The position numbers and the translations under genes are program-made. Source: CANHEE01 sp043777755 (GTDB lineage: Bacteria; Bacteroidota; Bacteroidia; Chitinophagales; Saprospiraceae). From it: 11,202 nt of DNA. The DNA is taken from assembly GCA_043777755.1 (NCBI GenBank), contig JAYWHK010000107.1, forward strand, positions 1 to 11,202. The letters run 5' to 3'. Shown piece by piece: positions 11,111-11,202 of this stretch. The stretch's first letter is position 1, and every line of letters starts with the position of its first letter. A model generated the notes under the pieces. That model saw nothing but the letters and a program-made list of their open reading frames with translations, did no database searches and was not told where the DNA came from.

Positions 11111-11202
11111 ATGTCATTAAGCTAAGGACGGTACAAATTAGTTTCTTTTGTAGTTGTTTTGAGTAAAAAGGTTTCTTCTTTTATTGATACTTTTCTTTCG
11201 TT
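11111..11202. other. Unrelated sequence interrupting the reductase gene, possible insertion-sequence end
   Basis: From 11111 to the window edge nothing resembles the reductase. On the minus strand two frames are open from the edge: one ends at TAG (11122-11124), the other at TAA (11138-11140) after a very basic tail (KKSINKRRNLFTQNNYKRN), which would suit a transposase C-terminus. This is the expected layout if an insertion sequence ends near 11110, but only one junction is visible, so neither terminal repeats nor a target duplication can be checked. Confidence 0.3.

Noticed and set aside
10776..11120. Plus-strand open frame of 114 codons
   Set aside because: It is the antisense shadow of the aldo/keto reductase remnant, whose residues match a known family in the other direction.

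Overview
The window reads as chromosomal DNA of an AT-rich Bacteroidota, most likely a Cytophagales- or Saprospiria-like gliding bacterium. The evidence is a large secreted protein with a type IX secretion (T9SS) C-terminal sorting domain, several promoters of the Bacteroidota form (TTTG/TTG, about 20 bp, TAnnTTTG) and A-rich leaders without Shine-Dalgarno sites. Genus-level placement is not possible from this alone.

Layout, left to right. A small two-helix membrane protein (about 82-531, +) is followed by a gene-free stretch. That stretch holds a 500-bp element (641-1140) with 24-bp terminal inverted repeats, a perfect 8-bp direct repeat at both edges and several nested hairpins inside; I read it as a MITE-like insertion. 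Next is a stand-alone PD-(D/E)XK nuclease-fold protein (1394-2038, +) with a clear terminator. A minus-strand pair follows: a DUF433 antitoxin-like gene (3505-3714) overlapping by ATGA an alpha-helical, TPR-like 460-residue protein (2126-3508). Divergent from it is the 940-residue T9SS-exported protein (3977-6799, +). It converges on a six-helix membrane adenylate cyclase (6898-8175, -), which is divergent from prfA, release factor 1 (8260-9339, +). Then come a saccharopine-dehydrogenase-like NAD(P) oxidoreductase (9519-10571, +) and the 3' third of an aldo/keto reductase (10754-11110, -) cut off by unrelated sequence at the right edge.

The genes do not form one pathway: housekeeping (prfA), signalling (cyclase), surface export (T9SS protein) and accessory functions (nuclease, DUF433 pair, broken reductase) lie side by side. 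The strongest unifying signal is non-coding. Long, often perfect palindromes sit 0-25 bp from the stop codons of five complete genes, while the two divergent promoter regions have none. One 40-bp perfect palindrome supplies the cyclase stop codon.

The most interesting items are the 500-bp element with its target-site duplication, the palindromes tied to gene 3' ends, and the DUF433/helical-repeat gene pair, where the usual PIN-like partner is absent. No CRISPR array, rRNA or tRNA gene was seen.
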